Part shown: positions 1-9,650 of the stretch, in pieces | How the letters are laid out: each line of letters begins with the position of its first letter | How positions within the stretch are numbered: the first letter of the stretch is position 1 | The notes under the pieces: generated by a model | Told to the model about the DNA's origin: nothing | The model's database searches: none | Seen by the model: only the letters and a program-made list of their open reading frames with translations | From: Apostichopus parvimensis | Taxonomy: Eukaryota > Echinodermata > Holothuroidea > Aspidochirotida > Stichopodidae | NCBI GenBank assembly: GCA_000934455.1 | Contig: KN884094.1 | Span: 39,161 to 76,902, forward strand | Reading direction: 5' to 3' | Length of the DNA: 37,742 nucleotides | Translations under genes and position numbers: made by a program

Positions 1-55
1 AGGATTGTGGGAGTGAGAAAAGGACTGTCCCTGCTTAATCTGAACCTCTGTTTGT
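1..55. repeat. Imperfect direct repeat, copy A
   Basis: Resembles 182-236 over about 55 bp, with shared blocks AGGATTGTGG and CTGCTTAATCT and scattered substitutions. The spacing is about 181 bp, so this may be a tandem duplication of a larger intron unit cut by the window edge. Confidence 0.6.
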
Positions 56-181
56 TCAGCAGATTTCAGGAGAGGCAAACTTTAACTGCCTTGTGTCTAA
101 GCTATAGGACGGAATAATTATTTCATTTCTTTATAATTTATATATAATTGTGTATTTCTTACATCTTTTTTTTTTAAAGAG

Positions 182-236
182 AGGATTGTGGAAGTGTGAA
201 GGGAGTCTACCTGCTTAATCTCAACCTCTTCATGTT
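182..236. repeat. Imperfect direct repeat, copy B
   Basis: Second copy of the segment at 1-55. Roughly four in five positions match by eye. Confidence 0.6.
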
Positions 237-470
237 AGTTTATGACCAACCATGATAAGTGTAAAAGACTCATAGAGAGTTGTTAGCTATGATGAATACT
301 ATAAATCCTGGAAATCAAGACTCCTAAAATGCTCTTTTTACTCCAGCAGTTATTAAACCCTCCAATGGGTGATTTTAAACAGATTAAGCTAAGGTTAAGC
401 AAATATCTGCATGAGTATATTTCAAATAATTATTCCACAATAATATTTTATATTTTTTTTGTAACCGCAG

Positions 471-587
471 TGAATGACCCTTGTGATCCTAATCCATGTC
501 AAGGAGGGGGTACCTGCCTCCCAGAGGGCTGTGACAGTTACACCTGCCAGTGCTCGTCTTGTCGGACCGGAGACAATTGTGAGACAG
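471..587 (+). CDS. Exon 1: 8-Cys EGF-like repeat
   Basis: 39 codons; acceptor CGCAG, donor GTGAGA. C1-C2 spacing 4, C3-Ca loop 4 residues (LPEG), then Ca-D-S-Y-T-C4, C5-S-S-Cb. It has an O-fucose consensus before C3 (GGGTC). It opens mid-frame with no start codon or signal peptide, so at least one exon precedes it; in the staple model its Ca would pair with a Cb encoded upstream of the window. Spacings match exon 11, suggesting common origin. The next intron (370 nt) holds a 16-C run at 842-857. Confidence 0.9.
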
Positions 588-841
588 GTGAGAGACACTC
601 TCATTATATACTAGAAAATATCCCTTTGAATTTACTTCTTTCAATGAGATTAACATTCAAATCTGATTGGCTGTTGGTTGGTACCAATGATATCATCGTC
701 AGAGGGATGGAAGGGGTTTGGAAGTGGGTGTAGAACAAGTGAGGCTGGCAAGTTCTGCCCATCACTAACAAATAAACAAATGAAAGGCTTCCCTTAACAG
801 GCAAGCTCTACAAACCTTCATCATCAATGTGAAGCCTCCTA

Positions 842-857
842 CCCCCCCCCCCCCCCC
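842..857. repeat. Poly(C) run, 16 nt
   Basis: Uninterrupted C run in intron 1; one of several such runs in the window. Confidence 0.95.
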
Positions 858-957
858 GGCCTAGATGTCACAACCACTTTTTTTCCAGTTAGGGTTATTA
901 CCCTATCATGCATTAAGGAACTTCTCTGACTTCCAATAAAATTCTTTTATTCTGCAG

Positions 958-1080
958 CTGTCAACTTGTGTCAAACACAAAATTTCTGCCAAAATGCTGC
1001 ATTTTGCCTGCAACTTCCAGGCTGTGAGGATATCATTTGCCTATGTGACTCTTGCTCAAGAGGAAGATATTGCGGGGAAA
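958..1080 (+). CDS. Exon 2: 8-Cys EGF-like repeat
   Basis: 41 codons; acceptor TGCAG, donor GTAAGT. C1-C2 spacing is 5 (QTQNF), seen elsewhere only in exons 3, 12, 13 and 31. C3-Ca loop 5 residues; Ca-E-D-I-I-C4 lacks the usual aromatic; C5-D-S-Cb. The NGG turn is replaced by NAA. The exon has no in-frame ATG, so it is easily missed by start-based ORF calling. Nothing is seen in the 449-nt intron that follows. Confidence 0.88.
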
Positions 1081-1529
1081 GTAAGTTATTCCTTGATTTA
1101 GTATAGGTTTATGATGGGACAAAGGGGTGAAATAGGGAGCTGTTTGAATAAGAAATAATAAATTGAAGGTTTAATACCTGTCCTGATAATTAGTTAAAAT
1201 GTATTCCATAATATCTTTTACTTGTGATGTGTAAATATTTATTTTTGAAAAGTAAATTTGTGTCATCTGCGAAGTGATTGTTAAATATGTGTTTTAGTTG
1301 GCTAGTTGGAATTCATAAATTCATTGATATTAGTTAGCACTTAGACAGGACAGCCACTTTAACTCTTTGAATGTCAGATTCCAGTAAAAACTTTCTGTTT
1401 TACATATTTCTTAAAAATTCATCAAATTATTTAAATATTGCAAGGTTTAAATACTTGTCTTTTGCTGATATATTTGACATGTGCCTGTTTCTTATGTACC
1501 ATTTTTTGTGTCTTCTCTGATATTCTCAG

Positions 1530-1649
1530 GTGTTAACATCTGTGAAGTAGACAGTCCCTGTAAGAATGGCGCCCTCTGTATCGATCGATGTCCCAATTAC
1601 CTGTGTATATGTACGGATCCATGCTTCACTGGCAAGAATTGTGACATTC
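1530..1649 (+). CDS. Exon 3: 8-Cys EGF-like repeat with long C5-Cb spacing
   Basis: 40 codons; acceptor CTCAG, donor GTAAGG. C1-C2 spacing 5 (EVDSP), short C3-Ca loop of 3 (IDR), Ca-P-N-Y-L-C4. It is the only repeat with three residues between C5 and Cb (TDP) instead of two. The next intron contains the MITE at 1760-2123. Confidence 0.9.
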
Positions 1650-1759
1650 GTAAGGAAACATCATTTTGTTATGATATACTGTTATAGCATGCTTCCTTGT
1701 ACTATGGTCTCAGTAAAACTTAGCATTAGGGAAAATAAACTCAGATAAAGAAAAGAAGA

Positions 1760-2123
1760 TTTAAAGGCATTGAAGACTCGCCCCACCCCTTGCCGCGCTC
1801 TGAAAAAGTTAACTTTCCGTTGCTTGCAAGTGAAGTTTTCTTCTTGTCGCTACCAAATGCAGACAGTAATGAAACATGATACCTTGTTATCTTTTATCTA
1901 GACCTGAGATGTCCACGCTGCTATGTAAACTGTGTTGTGGGTATTGACCGTAGCTGTATGTATTGACTGTACACTAGTGTCTAATTACCGACGGTAGCAA
2001 GCTGTGTATGTATTTTCTGGGATCGATAGTGGTGTCTAACACTTCTGTGACACCTCATTCGAAACTACGTCAGATTACAGGCATGAGACGTTTCTTTGTG
2101 CGCGAGTCTTCACACCCTTTAAA
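1760..2123. mobile_element. Non-autonomous DNA transposon (MITE) with terminal inverted repeats
   Basis: The ends are inverted copies: 1760-1781 and the reverse complement of 2102-2123 agree at 19 of 22 positions, including a perfect 11-bp block TGAAGACTCGC. The outer TTTAAAGG/CCTTTAAA contains TTAA, a plausible target duplication. No transposase ORF is present; length is 364 bp. TIRs starting TTAAAGGCA are, from memory, typical of abundant echinoderm MITEs; family assignment needs a repeat library. Confidence 0.7.
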
Positions 2124-2339
2124 GCAGTGTTTGCACTCCCTCACAGGTGCTATAAATTCTTCCTATGTGAAAATTCTAATCATTCAGCAAGTTTGCTCAT
2201 ATTTTTGCAAGTTTTTTTTTGGCCTGTAAATATACTACCATTATTCTCTATGCTTTCTTGAATCCTGTACATGATTCTTGTATCTTTGTTACACTATTAC
2301 TTTACGCATGTAATAATCAGATCTAATCTTTCCTCTCAG

Positions 2340-2453
2340 CGGTGGACGCCTGCGAAGGAGACCCCTGTGGCGCCGACTCTACTTGTAACAATTTCTGCAC
2401 CTACCACACCTGCTCCTGTCCCGTATGTCAAACGGGAGAATCTTGTGAAACAG
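2340..2453 (+). CDS. Exon 4: 8-Cys EGF-like repeat
   Basis: 38 codons; acceptor CTCAG, donor GTGAAC. C1-C2 spacing 4, C3-Ca loop 3 (NNF), Ca-T-Y-H-T-C4, C5-P-V-Cb. An ADSTC O-fucose consensus precedes C3. It closely resembles exon 14 around Ca (NFCT..TC.CP.C). The next intron (781 nt) holds AT-rich sequence and an ATTT microsatellite at about 3052-3083. Confidence 0.9.
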
Positions 2454-3051
2454 GTGAACGCTTTGAAACGAATACATTTCAATCTCTTTTTCTCCATTCA
2501 GCTGAGTGGTTGGAGGTTGGCAGATCAAATAAACATTTTAAAATTCCAAAACGATTTGAAAGTTGTGAACGATTTTAATTATAGCTGATGTTGAAATTTC
2601 TTATCTGACAGTGTACAATTTTGATCTTGTCCCTGAAAGAAGAAAATAAGTCTTGAACTATAACATTATAGCTCGCATCAATCGGTTTATATTGCAAGTT
2701 TATTTTTGGCCAAGATAAAGTCTTGAAGCTCTTAAGTGTAAATTATCGTATACAGTCTTGTATAGATTGTATAGTATGGTATATTATGGTATGATGTATT
2801 GTGGTGGAGTGAGTAGGCCATGGTGGGTTACTTGGGTTGGGATGAGGGGGATGTCCATATTATATGAGAAAAGGGTTTGTTTGCTCATCAAAATTTTTGT
2901 TTGCAATATTTCTAACAATTTTTAGTACTCTGTTTCCTTTTGGGAATGTTTTAGTTTAGTAAATATACTTTAGAGAATAATTCTTTTGGCCATCACTTTA
3001 AGAATCATTCTTCTGTTTATTTGAAACTCATATTTTACAGCATGATGGATA

Positions 3052-3083
3052 TTAATTTATTTATTTATTTACTTATTTATTTG
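3052..3083. repeat. (ATTT)n microsatellite, slightly interrupted
   Basis: About seven ATTT units with one ACTT interruption, in intron 4. Confidence 0.85.
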
Positions 3084-3234
3084 TAGACTATATCTGAAAC
3101 ATTTTTTTTAAATTATTGCTCATTTTCAAGAAATATCAGTCACAATAAATCAAGCATATTTTAATAGTTCTTGATATTTGCTGTCCTGAATCTTTTCCTA
3201 TGTTCCTATGTTCTATTTTGCATTACATCAACAG

Positions 3235-3354
3235 CTTTAGATCCATGTAGTAGCTCGCCTTGTTTCAATGGAGGACAATGCATAGGATCAAATGACTGTC
3301 TGGCTCACACCTGTCAGTGTCCAGAATGTTTCAGTGGAAACAACTGTGAAACAT
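3235..3354 (+). CDS. Exon 5: 8-Cys EGF-like repeat
   Basis: 40 codons; acceptor ACAG, donor GTAAGT. CSSSPC gives an O-glucose consensus between C1 and C2. C3-Ca loop 5 (IGSND); Ca-L-A-H-T-C4, with His in place of the usual Tyr/Phe; C5-P-E-Cb-F. Intron 5 (618 nt) shows nothing but a C-rich tract before the next acceptor. Confidence 0.92.
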
Positions 3355-3972
3355 GTAAGTCTAACCACTGATTAAAAATTATTGTTTTGTGTTTACTATA
3401 ATATATTCCTGTCAAGCAATTAGATGATTACTTTAATCCATATTTGTTACTTTTATAGACTTTTTTCAGAAAATTTGTTTCATACTTAAAAAATGATATT
3501 ACTTATCGAAATGTTATTACTCTTGAAAAAACAATGCATCAACACTTAATCTTCGAATCCAACACTTTAATGGTTAAATGTAACTTGCATATTAAAATCT
3601 GGGCTAAATTTGTCATTATGCCATAGTACTTATTATCAAAAGATTGTATCATTTTTTTCCAAGCAGTGTAAAGAAAACCTTCAAATTGTATTCACATTAC
3701 CATTTTCTCAAGTTACTGGACTGACAACTGTGACTGACCTGATGTAAAGAGTGTAATAAGGAGAATTCCAGAATATAACCTAACTGCTTTAACATGTGTA
3801 ATGTCAAAGTCTTTTTGAGGAATACAGTAATGGACAAAATTTAACTTTAGTACAGAAATATTGATGGCAAAGTAAACAAATTATTCAAATTTATCATTAG
3901 TTCATACATTTTGCCAATAGCTTTCATGATATTTGTCACTTTCTCACCCCTCCCCCCCCCCTTTTCTCCTAG

Positions 3973-4098
3973 ATTCCAACCCATGTTTCTCTAGCCCTTG
4001 TCAAAACAATGCTGTTTGTGAGGTGATCCCAGGAACCAGCTGTACACAGATAGACTGTTTCTGTCCTATGTGCTATACTGGAGAGAGATGTGAAGAAA
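3973..4098 (+). CDS. Exon 6: 8-Cys EGF-like repeat
   Basis: 42 codons; acceptor CTAG after a C/T-rich tract that includes 9 C in a row, donor GTAAGA. O-glucose consensus CFSSPC. The C3-Ca loop is 7 residues, longer than in neighbours; Ca-T-Q-I-D-C4; C5-P-M-Cb-Y. Nothing is seen in the 450-nt intron apart from a 14-A run near 4280. Confidence 0.9.
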
Positions 4099-4548
4099 GT
4101 AAGAAAATAATCTACTTTTTTATCAATTTTTAAGATTGAAATAAGACCTGAACAATGTCACACATATTTTAAATCTTAATCTTGAAAACAGGTTATTATT
4201 AACTTAAAGATTTTGGCATTTCCAACTTTTGATTGTATATATAACTTTTCACATATGAAGTTTGATAATAGACAAATTTCAAAAAAAAAAAAAAGTGAGG
4301 AACTTTAAAAGCACCTACAGGCAACATTCTCATCAGCAGCCTTTTTTCACAAATTTCTCATTCTGCTTTGAAACTTCAGTCAAAAATATCACTTTATAGT
4401 AAACCAATAACCTGCCATTATTTGTGACAGATAATGTTGTTGTCAACTTGTCATAATTTTTTAAAGCATATTTCACATTTGCAATGAGCTGATCTAAATT
4501 TATGTAAATTTTATGTAAATTCCTTTCTCTTACTTTTGAATTGACTAG

Positions 4549-4665
4549 AGTTACAACCTTGTGCTTCCAATCCATGTGGACCTGGTAGTACCTGTCAGGA
4601 GTTATCCTGTTTGGAATTTTACTGCGAATGTGACCAGTGTCGTACTGGTGATCTCTGCTTGCAAG
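4549..4665 (+). CDS. Exon 7: 8-Cys EGF-like repeat
   Basis: 39 codons. Two AGs stand next to each other (CTAGAG); only the first keeps phase 1 and the six-residue linker, so exon start 4549 is chosen. C3-Ca loop 4 (QELS), Ca-L-E-F-Y-C4, C5-D-Q-Cb-R: Arg replaces the usual aromatic after Cb, as in exon 1. O-glucose (CASNPC) and O-fucose (GPGSTC) consensus sites. Intron 7 (466 nt): nothing seen. Confidence 0.88.
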
Positions 4666-5131
4666 GTAAGAATGTGATAACTGATGAGAAGAAGAGATAT
4701 GAAGAGTTTTGGGAACCTGTTAGAAAATTCTTCATTAGTCTATTGATGGAGTAATGATTCCATTGTTTGTTTCTTTTACAAACATCAAAAACATATTGAG
4801 AAAGTTTGATGTGGATATTTGGAGTAACAAGAACTAGCTGTGAGATCATCTCTGTGTTGATATTTAGGGTGATATTATGTAAATGGAACAGTATCCTCTT
4901 CTCCCTAAGCAGTAAGATTACTAACCCTTCCTCCCAGCTTCCCCCTCCCAGATGGAAAGAAAGCAGGTCAGGTCGGCAAAGTTGGTCTGATTAGTGGTTG
5001 AATATTTAGAGTGGTAACACAACAGAGAAATTCCACACAAAAATGTCATTTAAAATCTGCTCTGTGTGACTTCTTCAAGGAACACATACAGTTATAAAAT
5101 TAAATTGTATTTATGTATATCGCCTTCACAG

Positions 5132-5254
5132 AAATCAACCCTTGTGATCTAAACCCATGTGCAAATGGAGGAACCTGTAACATGGATGCCACCAATTGTA
5201 CTGAATTTTCATGTTCCTGCCCTGAGTGTTACCATGGAAACAGCTGCACCGTTC
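5132..5254 (+). CDS. Exon 8: 8-Cys EGF-like repeat
   Basis: 41 codons; acceptor ACAG, donor GTAAGT. C3-Ca loop 6 (NMDATN), Ca-T-E-F-S-C4, C5-P-E-Cb-Y. The Asn just before Ca forms an N-C-T sequon, so glycosylation there would sit beside the proposed staple. O-fucose consensus ANGGTC. Intron 8 (443 nt): nothing seen. Confidence 0.92.
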
Positions 5255-5697
5255 GTAAGTTGTCCGAAGGGCACACGTGTCTTCACAATTGGTTTTGTTT
5301 TTCCACAGAAATTTAGATAACAAATTGTTGTAGATGACATGCAAAATAATTGAATATCTTGTGACAGGTTGGAAATTCTTTTCTCTTTTAACCCAATTTT
5401 CAGATGATTGATTTTCTTGTGACAGTAGAATTTAAGATGGATGTAACATTACAGTTGTCAGATTAGTATTTGTGCTGTCATTGTCAACTCCTACTTTTTG
5501 CAGTTGTACACAAAGGATATTAAAATAGAAAACTATTATGAATGTCTTATGAACCACAGGACTCTGGTATAATTCCTAAAATCTGTTATAAGTTCATTTC
5601 TTGGTTCTTACCAAACATTCTTTGCATTTTTCACAAAATTATTAATTTTTTCTTTGTATCAGAGTTCATGACCTAATTTAATTGATTCTTCTTTCAG

Positions 5698-5820
5698 CTG
5701 TAGACCAGTGCTCACCTAATCCCTGTCAGAATGACGGAGTATGTTTTCCACACCCTGGCTCCTGTACTGAATATTCATGTCTCTGTGAAGGTTGCTATGG
5801 TGATGCTCTTTGTGATAGAG
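5698..5820 (+). CDS. Exon 9: 8-Cys EGF-like repeat
   Basis: 41 codons; acceptor TCAG, donor GTAATC. It begins PVDQC, the nearest approach in the 8-Cys block to a calcium-binding N-terminus (D-Q before C1), but the leading residue is Pro. C3-Ca loop 6 (FPHPGS), C5-E-G-Cb-Y. The next intron (1,029 nt) holds the hammerhead-like insertion at 6015-6161. Confidence 0.9.
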
Positions 5821-6014
5821 GTAATCTCATGACATTTCTAATTATTTGAATGCTTTCAGGGCACAGGTGGATAATTCTCCTTCTCTTGCAGAATGAGGTA
5901 CAGGGTGGACGATGTTTAGTGGTTGGAAGAATGGATGTTAAAGAAACTGGTGGTTTGTTTCAATATGACAATATAACTCCCACCTACTACAATTCTTTTT
6001 TGTACAAGCTATAT

Positions 6015-6161
6015 ATTAAAATAAATTACATTAAATTAAAATAAAACAAAAACTGTTAGCAAACTGCTTGTGTGAGAGAATGTGTGAAAGTAAGTTGGCA
6101 AGACATTTTGAGCCTCTGAAGATCCTGCTAGGATACAAATGTCAGGCCCACTTACTTTTAC
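6015..6161 (+). mobile_element. Short insertion with degraded hammerhead-ribozyme-like core
   Basis: A perfect 11-bp direct repeat, ACAAGCTATAT, lies at 6004-6014 and 6162-6172 and looks like a target-site duplication. Inside, 6081-6098 and 6147-6163 form an inverted repeat around GTGAAAGTAAGT. The centre (6112-6146) reads CCTCTGAAG, a 5-bp hairpin ATCCT/AGGAT with a GCT loop, then ACAAATGTCAGG. This resembles the hammerhead order CUGAUGA, stem II, GAAA, GUC, but the first box has a deletion and the G of GAAA is C, so cleavage is unlikely. Hammerheads of this form are known from Penelope-like elements and retrozymes; the assignment is inference. Confidence 0.4.
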
Positions 6162-6849
6162 ACAAGCTATATGTTAGGTTGAATTACTGAAACAAAGATA
6201 CATTTATTTATTCTGTAAATATGGCAAATACTGTCTGGAATGTTATATGCAATAAAACACTCTTGAAACATGATAAATAGATGATCATTTTGTACAGTGT
6301 AATCGTTTTGTGTGGTTATTAGCGATACGAAACCCACACCAAAATATAGCACAGTTTAAAAAAGTCAGTTCAATTTGTCTGAAAGATTAACCTAACATAA
6401 GGGCTACCTTAGGTTTGCAGTAGATGGACCTAGGTCTAGCCTAGTTTCCACAAAATTTTCTTGACAAAAGTTCCATTTGCTTTGTCTCAAGTATTTGGGC
6501 TAATTATCACTGAATTGCATATTATTGGTAGAGAGAAGAAAATGTTGTGAAGTGTTTGTATGGAACGGTGCATTGACTGCAAGAGTGACATCTGTTTGGA
6601 GGTGTTCTCATCAGATGCTTGTTGGTTTAAAATGATGTATTCTGATAAACACTGTTGACTTTCTTCTGCTGAACTTGGTAAGAAAGTGAAATGACATAAT
6701 ATCTATTGATATGAGTACAGATTCACTCTTTCTTGCATAGATTGAATTTTCACTGAATTTATTTTTATAGAAAATCTTTACCCTACGGCCTTGTTTGTTG
6801 ACCTAATTTCATTGTTGCACATTCTGAACATTTGTTTATCTTATGACAG

Positions 6850-6972
6850 AAATCAATCCATGTTCATCTTCACCGTGCAACAATGGCGCAACCTGTCAAC
6901 AGAGCCCAGAGGACTGTTCTGTGTTTTCTTGTATCTGTGATGGCTGTTACACAGGAAAAGCATGTGAAACAT
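6850..6972 (+). CDS. Exon 10: 8-Cys EGF-like repeat
   Basis: 41 codons; acceptor ACAG, donor GTGAGT. O-glucose (CSSSPC) and O-fucose (NNGATC) consensus sites. C3-Ca loop 6 (QQSPED), Ca-S-V-F-S-C4, C5-D-G-Cb-Y-T-G. Intron 10 (575 nt) holds a short direct repeat AATTGCTACACAA near 7306 and 7327, otherwise nothing. Confidence 0.93.
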
Positions 6973-7547
6973 GTGAGTGATTCGTAAACTGAACAATGTT
7001 TTCGTATCAAGAATACTTGGTATTATTACTATCTGCTTTTGTAAGACAGATCTGGACATTTTATTCGCTGAATTATTGGTCTGCCTATTCATCACATGAG
7101 GTCAATATATAGCATTTGTAGCTTAAAACAACGGCTAATATTTCATGCGTCAAAATAATGTTTGCATGTACTTGTATGTTTAACTGGATGGGTATGATGT
7201 TCAAAATCTTTCAAACTTGTTCACGTTAAACTTCCTGGAAGTTGGACATGAATGTGGCTTAACTATAATTGGTTAGAGAATAATTTATCCGGTATCGCAT
7301 CGCAAAATTGCTACACAAAATGATCAAATTGCTACACAAGTCCAATGATGTGTAGCAGTGTTGTACACATGAACCATGGTCTAATGTACAAGACTAACAT
7401 CAGAAGCTTCAAAACTTGTTACACAACATTGAATACTAAATTATGCCCTGGGTTAGCAGTTATGCAAAGTCTACATAAAGTCAAAAGGACATATTGGGCT
7501 CCTAATACAACCTGACATACTCTAAACTGTTGATTATCTTTCCACAG

Positions 7548-7664
7548 TATTGGACCCATGCTCTGGTGTTGACTGCGGCCATGGAGGTACCTGCTCTCCC
7601 ACCTCCTGCACCTCTCATCGGTGCTTCTGTGATTCTTGTCACTTTGGACCTGCCTGTCAGTCAC
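7548..7664 (+). CDS. Exon 11: 8-Cys EGF-like repeat
   Basis: 39 codons; acceptor ACAG, donor GTACGT. C3-Ca loop 4 (SPTS); Ca-T-S-H-R-C4 has His at the aromatic position; C5-D-S-Cb-H. O-fucose consensus GHGGTC. First exon of a four-exon block (11-14) whose spacings mirror exons 1-4. Intron 11 (467 nt): nothing seen. Confidence 0.92.
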
Positions 7665-8131
7665 GTACGTCCTTTCTTTTTGTTTATCCAGTATTTGTAG
7701 CCGTGTATCTTTTCACATCTTATTGTATTCATCCATAACAGGGTTGTAATTATGATGAAGAGTGATTGAAAAAAAAATGTTTTGCCATATTTAAGGGAAA
7801 ATGTGCAGTTACTTTAGAAAAGTAAGCAAGGGTGTTTATTTGGACAAATAAAAGAATTTCCTTGCTTAGCTTTAAAATTACTTTTTGTCATGTCACATTG
7901 CCCCGAGTCACTACGAAAGTGGTTTTTACAATTTTCGATATTTAATAAAGATTTTAAATATAGTTTATAAGTGAACACTTTGGTCACAGTGAATGCTTGA
8001 AAGAGTATGTTCTTCCACCACCATCATCACTCTGTTCCATTTACATCTACATTTACTTTCAACACCATGATGTGTGTCTTTACATAACCAGTCCTGTTCT
8101 GTCTATGTACATCTCATCTCCTCCTTTTCAG

Positions 8132-8254
8132 ATGTGGACCTCTGTGCGACTCAAGATCCCTGTTTCAACGGAGGAAATTGCTCTCAGAGTGAAGACTGCA
8201 CATCCACCGCCTGTGCCTGTGAAGATTGCTTCACAGGAAAATACTGTGAACAAG
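8132..8254 (+). CDS. Exon 12: 8-Cys EGF-like repeat
   Basis: 41 codons; acceptor TCAG, donor GTCAGG, a weak donor but the only one preserving the frame. C1-C2 spacing 5 (ATQDP) and C3-Ca loop 5, as in exon 2. Ca-T-S-T-A-C4 lacks an aromatic. N-C-S sequon at C3. Intron 12 (547 nt): nothing seen. Confidence 0.88.
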
Positions 8255-8801
8255 GTCAGGGAAGCCAAAAATCAAAACAATCTTTAATAGTTTATTTGAC
8301 AGTAAATGATATGATGTACTTTTGACAGAAAATCCAGGCAGGATTCATTGGATAATGTTCAGTTTTATTCATGCTGGTACTAAAGAACGAATATAGTAGG
8401 GTAAAGGTATGTGTGTGTTGGACAGGAGGTGTGTGGGAAGGACAAAATGAGGGGACCCTGATTGGTGGCAGGGGAGAACATGAGATGTGAATAACCTTGT
8501 TTGTCCAATTGCCATGTAATTATCTGTTTGTCCTGACTACTGGACATAGTGTATTGTACTATTTACTGTTGTTAAACCAAATTCTGGAATCAAGGTTTAA
8601 TTTCCTTGCATCTGTTACAAGTTATTTTAAGTACATTCCTCATTTATGTTAGTATTGCTTTGATAGTATGTTAACTTGATAAAACTGGTGATTGGATCTG
8701 GCAGGTAAAACAAAGTCCATGACAATGTCAATTTTCTTTATTTCATTTTACTGAGAAAGCTCAATGCCTTTTCTTTCTGTTTTTTTCTTGTCACATTGCA
8801 G

Positions 8802-8918
8802 AAATAGATTTTTGTTCCTCTGAGGACATCTGCTTGAACGGAGCAGTTTGTGTGAGTGAATGCCCTGGCTATCAGTGCATATGTGATGGTTGCTACCAAG
8901 GAGAAAGGTGTGAATTAG
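8802..8918 (+). CDS. Exon 13: 8-Cys EGF-like repeat
   Basis: 39 codons; acceptor GCAG after a T/C tract, donor GTAAGG. C1-C2 spacing 5 (SSEDI), C3-Ca loop 3 (VSE), Ca-P-G-Y-Q-C4 (compare Ca-P-N-Y-L-C4 in exon 3), C5-D-G-Cb. The exon has no in-frame ATG. Intron 13 (453 nt): nothing seen. Confidence 0.9.
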
Positions 8919-9371
8919 GTAAGGAAATATGATTTTTCTTAAAAACAATTTAACAACAATGACTGATGTGCAGAGTATTGTAATTGTTTCGTCAATATTA
9001 AAATAACTGCTGCTTTCATTATGGATGACCTCATGCATATGCAAATAACAAATCTTGAGAAAATTTTACAGAAAAATGATTATTCTTTCAGTTCCCATAT
9101 CCAACCATTTCAAAACCATATCACTATTTTATGACGCTTGATTTTTTATAAGGAACTTGGCATTTCACCAATTTGAACAGCATAATGCCAGCATGTGGTG
9201 TAAATATATCACAAAAATTTCCATAGACAATTGTAGTTATACAGTGTTGGCAAACTAGTACAGTTGGTTCAGGTAATAATCAATGGAGTCTTAAAAAAGA
9301 GTTTCAAAATTCTAGAAATGAAAAAAAATACTTTGTCAATTTGCGTCTTTATTTTTCTTCCTGTTTTACAG

Positions 9372-9485
9372 CCGTGGATGCATGTTCGTCTTCTCCCTGT
9401 CAGAATAAAGGCAACTGTCTTAATTTTTGCACCCATTACACCTGTGAGTGTCCTCAGTGCTACTATGGAGTCAACTGTGATATAT
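9372..9485 (+). CDS. Exon 14: 8-Cys EGF-like repeat
   Basis: 38 codons; acceptor ACAG, donor GTAAGT. O-glucose consensus CSSSPC; C3-Ca loop 3 (LNF). The nine residues Ca-T-H-Y-T-C4-E-C5-P are identical in exon 40. Intron 14 (699 nt) contains an 11-bp inverted repeat (AACCCAACCAT 9543-9553, complement 9640-9650) of unknown origin and an A-rich CAAAA-type stretch at 10071-10130. Confidence 0.92.
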
Positions 9486-9542
9486 GTAAGTATCATTGTC
9501 CCTTACTTCATTGGTGATGATGTTAACCTTAAAGGTGACATG

Positions 9543-9650
9543 AACCCAACCATGAATAAAATAACCTTTGGATAGTGGCAGTGTTGATGAACTGCATCTT
9601 CAAATCAGATTCCAAGAATTATTCTGTTTCATTTGGAAGATGGTTGGGTT
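9543..9650. repeat. Inverted repeat, 11-bp arms with 86-nt spacer
   Basis: AACCCAACCAT at 9543-9553 is perfectly complementary to 9640-9650. Could fold as a hairpin or be the remnant of a small transposon; no family recognised. Confidence 0.5.

Larger units (their letters stand above)
1..470. other. Upstream intron sequence (partial)
   Basis: No EGF exon is visible; this should be the 3' part of the intron before exon 1. It contains an imperfect direct duplication (1-55 and 182-236), a T run near 169-176 and a polypyrimidine stretch before the acceptor at 469-470. Confidence 0.7.

Noticed and set aside
329..470. ATG at 329 as the translation start of the gene
   Set aside because: The sequence to 470 is T-rich intron ending in a 3' splice site. 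It encodes no signal peptide, and exon 1 begins in phase 1 like all the others.
422..604. Minus-strand open frames opposite EGF exons (here and at 5135-5344, 6853-7095, 7419-7664, 9269-9496, 15816-16043, 27040-27351)
   Set aside because: They are antisense shadows of strongly patterned coding exons.
9511..9560. C/D-box snoRNA suggested by TGATGATG near 9513
   Set aside because: No convincing D box or terminal stem at the right distance.
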